Notes under the pieces: generated by a model
What the model was told of the DNA's origin: nothing
Seen by the model: only the letters and a program-made list of their open reading frames with translations
Database searches by the model: none
Assembly: GCA_913056475.1 (NCBI GenBank)
Contig: CAJXMS010000106.1
Coordinates: 1 to 7,473, forward strand
Direction: 5' to 3'
Source of the DNA: an uncultured Bacteroidota bacterium
GTDB lineage: Bacteria > Bacteroidota > Bacteroidia > Flavobacteriales > Schleiferiaceae
DNA: 7,473 nucleotides
In this document: piece after piece, positions 5,552 to 7,473 of the stretch
Position numbering within the stretch: the first letter of the stretch is position 1
Layout of the letters: every line of letters begins with the position of its first letter
Made by a program: the position numbers and the translations under genes

Positions 5552-6619
5552 TTAAAGCCGGTACACGACCGCATTGATGCTCATGCCAGACCCCACCGAG
5601 GCCAGCAGCAGCAGGTCGCCTTGCCGGGCGCTATGGTTGGCACCCAGCTTGCCGCGAAGCAATCTATCCAAAAGGGTAGGAACGGTAGCTACGGAGCTAT
5701 TACCCAGTTCGTGAATGCTCATGGGCATAATGTGCTCGGGCACCGGCTGGCGGTATAGGCGATAAAATCGCTTGATAATGGCTTCGTCCATTTTTTCATT
5801 GGCCTGGTGGATCAATACCTTTTTCACCTCGTCTATGTGAGCTCCCGCCTTATCTAAAGCGGCCTTCATGGCACCGGGCACGTGATTCAGGCCAAACTCA
5901 AATATCTTTCGCCCTTTCATTTTGATATAGCGGGTATTCTCTTTCACCTCCGGATTGTAGCTTTTTCCGTAATGGAGAAAATACGCTTCCTCGTGGGTAA
6001 AAGTCTGCGATACGGTACTGATAATACCACGGCCGGTGGATTCTGGCGTGGCCTCTACCACGGATGCGCCGGCCCCGTCTGAAAAAATCATGGCATCGCG
6101 GTCAAAGAGGTCCAGGTTGCGAGAAAGGGTTTCCGTACCGATGACCAGGTAACGTTTGCCATCCCCGGCCTTTAAATAATGATGCGCGGTAATAAGGCTC
6201 TGAATCCAACCCGGGCAGCCATAAAGCAGGTCAAAGGCAATACAATGGGGGTTGCGAATACCCAGTTGTTGTTTTACCCGCGAGGCCAGGGCGGGCAGCA
6301 CATCGGGCTGGCGATTACCGGGCAGTACATCGCCAAAATTGTGGGCCAAAAAGATGCCATCCAGTTCTTCCCCATCTATCTGAGCGTCTTCCAGCGCCTG
6401 CTTGCCCGCATAATAACCAATGGTGGAAGCGGTTTCCCCGTCTTTTACGTACCGCCGTTCCCGAATGCCCGTAATCTCTTCGAATTTGGTAATGATCTCT
6501 TCCCCTGGCTTGTCCAGCAGGCTTCCATCTTCCAAATAATAAGTACCGCTCGCAAAGGCTTCATTTTTCACTTTGCGCTCCGGTATATAACTCCCGGTAC
6601 CGGTGATTCTAACTTCCAT
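5552..6619 (-). CDS. 3-oxoacyl-ACP synthase III (KAS III, FabH-like) family protein
   Basis: The protein has 355 residues; FabH is usually about 320. The N-terminal MEVRITGTGSYIPERKVKNE is the expected first strand. The thiolase-fold catalytic triad is complete: Cys135 in LLYGCPGW, His271 in LIHQAN, and Asn307 in ELGNSSVATVP. GIRERRYV (51-58) is the usual FabH N-domain motif and SDGAGASVVEA (180-190) is also typical. The extra length is mainly an insert near residues 24-45 (YYLEDGSLLDKPGEE) and a region around 205-240. KAS III enzymes condense an acyl-CoA with malonyl-ACP to start fatty acid synthesis. Longer relatives serve in secondary lipid, alkylresorcinol-like or pigment pathways. No acyl carrier or fab genes adjoin it, so it may be a paralogue with another starter unit rather than housekeeping FabH (inference). 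TTTCTTTG at 6659-6652 is a one-mismatch -7 candidate. Confidence 0.88.
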   Translation of the reverse strand: MEVRITGTGSYIPERKVKNEAFASGTYYLEDGSLLDKPGEEIITKFEEITGIRERRYVKDGETASTIGYYAGKQALEDAQIDGEELDGIFLAHNFGDVLPGNRQPDVLPALASRVKQQLGIRNPHCIAFDLLYGCPGWIQSLITAHHYLKAGDGKRYLVIGTETLSRNLDLFDRDAMIFSDGAGASVVEATPESTGRGIISTVSQTFTHEEAYFLHYGKSYNPEVKENTRYIKMKGRKIFEFGLNHVPGAMKAALDKAGAHIDEVKKVLIHQANEKMDEAIIKRFYRLYRQPVPEHIMPMSIHELGNSSVATVPTLLDRLLRGKLGANHSARQGDLLLLASVGSGMSINAVVYRL

Positions 6620-6651
6620 AAAAGCCTTTTTTAAAAGTTCCCGCCAGGGGG

Positions 6652-6659
6652 CAAAGAAA
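6652..6659 (-). promoter_or_regulatory. Possible -7 element for the KAS III gene
   Basis: Minus-strand TTTCTTTG differs from TAnnTTTG at one position and is followed by a C run (GCCCCC), with a leader of about 25 bases to the ATG. No -33 TTTG is visible, so confidence is low. Confidence 0.3.
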
Positions 6660-6740
6660 GGATTTTTTGCCTACTTACCGTATCTTTACCCCTTGATGGC
6701 AGTCCAGGTGGCCTGCCGGCCAAATGTATCACAAGCAGCT

Positions 6741-6761
6741 GTTTGACAACTTCTCTCAAAC
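6741..6761. repeat. Inverted repeat in the KAS III / FAS1 divergent region
   Basis: GTTTGA (6741-6746) and TCAAAC (6756-6761) form a perfect 6-bp inverted repeat with a 9-base spacer. It sits 50 bases upstream of the FAS1 lipoprotein ATG. Its left arm includes TTTG, which could also be read as a -33 promoter box, though no matching -7 element is seen at the right distance. It may be an operator or chance. Confidence 0.35.
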
Positions 6762-6810
6762 ATAAACCCGCAAGTCCTGTTTAATAAATTGTTAATCAAA
6801 AATTAAGGCT

Positions 6811-7473
6811 ATGAAAAAAGTAATAACTTTCTGGAGTTTGAGTCTGGCCCTGGGCCTGAGCTTACTCTCTTGTAATAACAACGACGACATAGATGACCCC
6901 AACGGAAACGTAGGGCCTGGAACGCTTCAGGCGGAAATTTCCGCAGATGCCCGCTTTTCTATTCTAGTAGACGCGCTTGGTCAAACGGGCCTGGATACCA
7001 CCCTTGATGCCCCCGGTACCTACACCCTTTTTGCCCCTACTGATGATGCTTTTCAGCAGCTTTTCAACGACTTTGGTGTAGCCGATCTGCAGCAGGCCAT
7101 CAATCAGCTGGGTTCGGAAGCTATACGCAATATCCTGCTCTATCACGTGTTGGCCTCCGAGCAACTTTCCGGTGAGCTATCAACCCAATTTTACAAAACG
7201 CTGGCTCTGAACACCAATGGAAATGCGCTAGACTTTTACCTAGACCCGGCGGCCAGTAATGGGGTTTTGATAAATGATGTAGCTCTGGTAGAAGACGCTA
7301 ATATCCAGGCCAGTAATGGGGTGGCGCACGCAGTAAGCCAGGTTTTACTGCCCCAAAATGTTCATCAGCTCGTTAAGCACGATGCCCGGCTTCAAAGTTT
7401 TGAATCAGCTATCGCTTTGGATCAGAGCAATCTGGACTTAGCCTTAGGAGCTGATAGTGTCCGATACACCCTT
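6811..7473 (+). CDS. FAS1 (fasciclin) domain lipoprotein, 3' end cut by window
   Basis: The visible 221 codons are open to the right edge. The N-terminus MKKVITFWSLSLALGLSLLS is followed by Cys21 (lipobox LLSC) and a linker rich in Asn and Asp (CNNNDDIDDPNGN). The Asp-rich stretch right after the Cys is common in surface-exposed Bacteroidota lipoproteins. A first FAS1 domain covers about 39-183, with the H1 motif TYTLFAPTDDAF (70-81), the YH motif ILLYHVL (108-114) and the H2 motif SNGVAHAVSQVLLP (168-181). A second FAS1 domain appears to begin at NVHQLVKHDARLQSFESAI (183-201) and is cut off. FAS1 domains mediate adhesion to proteins or polysaccharides, so a role in cell-surface attachment or matrix binding is likely. 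A weak AAGG lies just before the ATG (AATTAAGGCT). It is a single gene, divergent from the KAS III gene. Confidence 0.92.
   Translation, partial: MKKVITFWSLSLALGLSLLSCNNNDDIDDPNGNVGPGTLQAEISADARFSILVDALGQTGLDTTLDAPGTYTLFAPTDDAFQQLFNDFGVADLQQAINQLGSEAIRNILLYHVLASEQLSGELSTQFYKTLALNTNGNALDFYLDPAASNGVLINDVALVEDANIQASNGVAHAVSQVLLPQNVHQLVKHDARLQSFESAIALDQSNLDLALGADSVRYTL
7251..7322 (+). repeat. 15-bp exact direct repeat inside the FAS1 gene
   Basis: GGCCAGTAATGGGGT occurs at 7251-7265 and again at 7308-7322. The copies are 57 bases (19 codons) apart, so both are read in the same frame and encode ASNGV. The second copy is part of the conserved H2 motif of the FAS1 domain. Confidence 0.7.

Noticed and set aside
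6179..6634. A 151-codon plus-strand open frame opposite the KAS III gene.
   Set aside because: It is the complement of the catalytic Cys region and N-terminus of KAS III, with no supporting motif.

Overview
The window looks like chromosomal DNA from a moderately GC-rich member of the Bacteroidota. This rests on several points. Three predicted lipoproteins have short signal peptides ending in Cys. Start codons are preceded by weak or A-rich leaders rather than clear Shine-Dalgarno sites. There is a match to the Bacteroidota -7 element TAnnTTTG. The gene set (PaaZ, a GreB-like factor starting MSRAFVKE, PD40 and FAS1 lipoproteins) fits too. I cannot assign a genus. No tRNA, rRNA, CRISPR array, insertion sequence or phage gene is visible.

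Layout. Positions 1-2338 (minus strand) hold a phenylacetate-degradation unit: a PaaZ-type bifunctional ring-opening enzyme, followed three bases later by a small antibiotic-biosynthesis-monooxygenase (ABM) protein that runs off the left edge. The paaZ reading frame carries one in-frame TAA at 1391-1393, inside the aldehyde dehydrogenase domain and 17 codons after the catalytic Cys. The frame is otherwise intact and would encode 690 residues. Divergent from it, 2474-3304 (plus) encodes a class-B-like HAD acid phosphatase lipoprotein, then 3456-3974 (plus) a GreA/GreB-family transcript cleavage factor. Convergent with the latter is a small two-helix membrane protein (3993-4259, minus) with a good -7 promoter match and a palindrome upstream. 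A strong intrinsic terminator (4358-4387) closes a PD40 beta-propeller lipoprotein gene (4407-5381, minus). Next is a ketoacyl-ACP synthase III homologue (5552-6619, minus). Divergent from that, a two-domain FAS1 (fasciclin) lipoprotein begins at 6811 (plus) and runs off the right edge.

Working together. Only paaZ and the ABM gene look like an operon. The others are mostly single genes separated by 18-190 bases, and I see no shared pathway. Three products (phosphatase, PD40 protein, FAS1 protein) are probably lipid-anchored in the envelope. I did not find a convincing new multi-gene system. The most notable observation is the single stop codon splitting an otherwise perfect paaZ, which is decay, recoding or a base-call error. 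No stretch over 300 bases lacks a gene.
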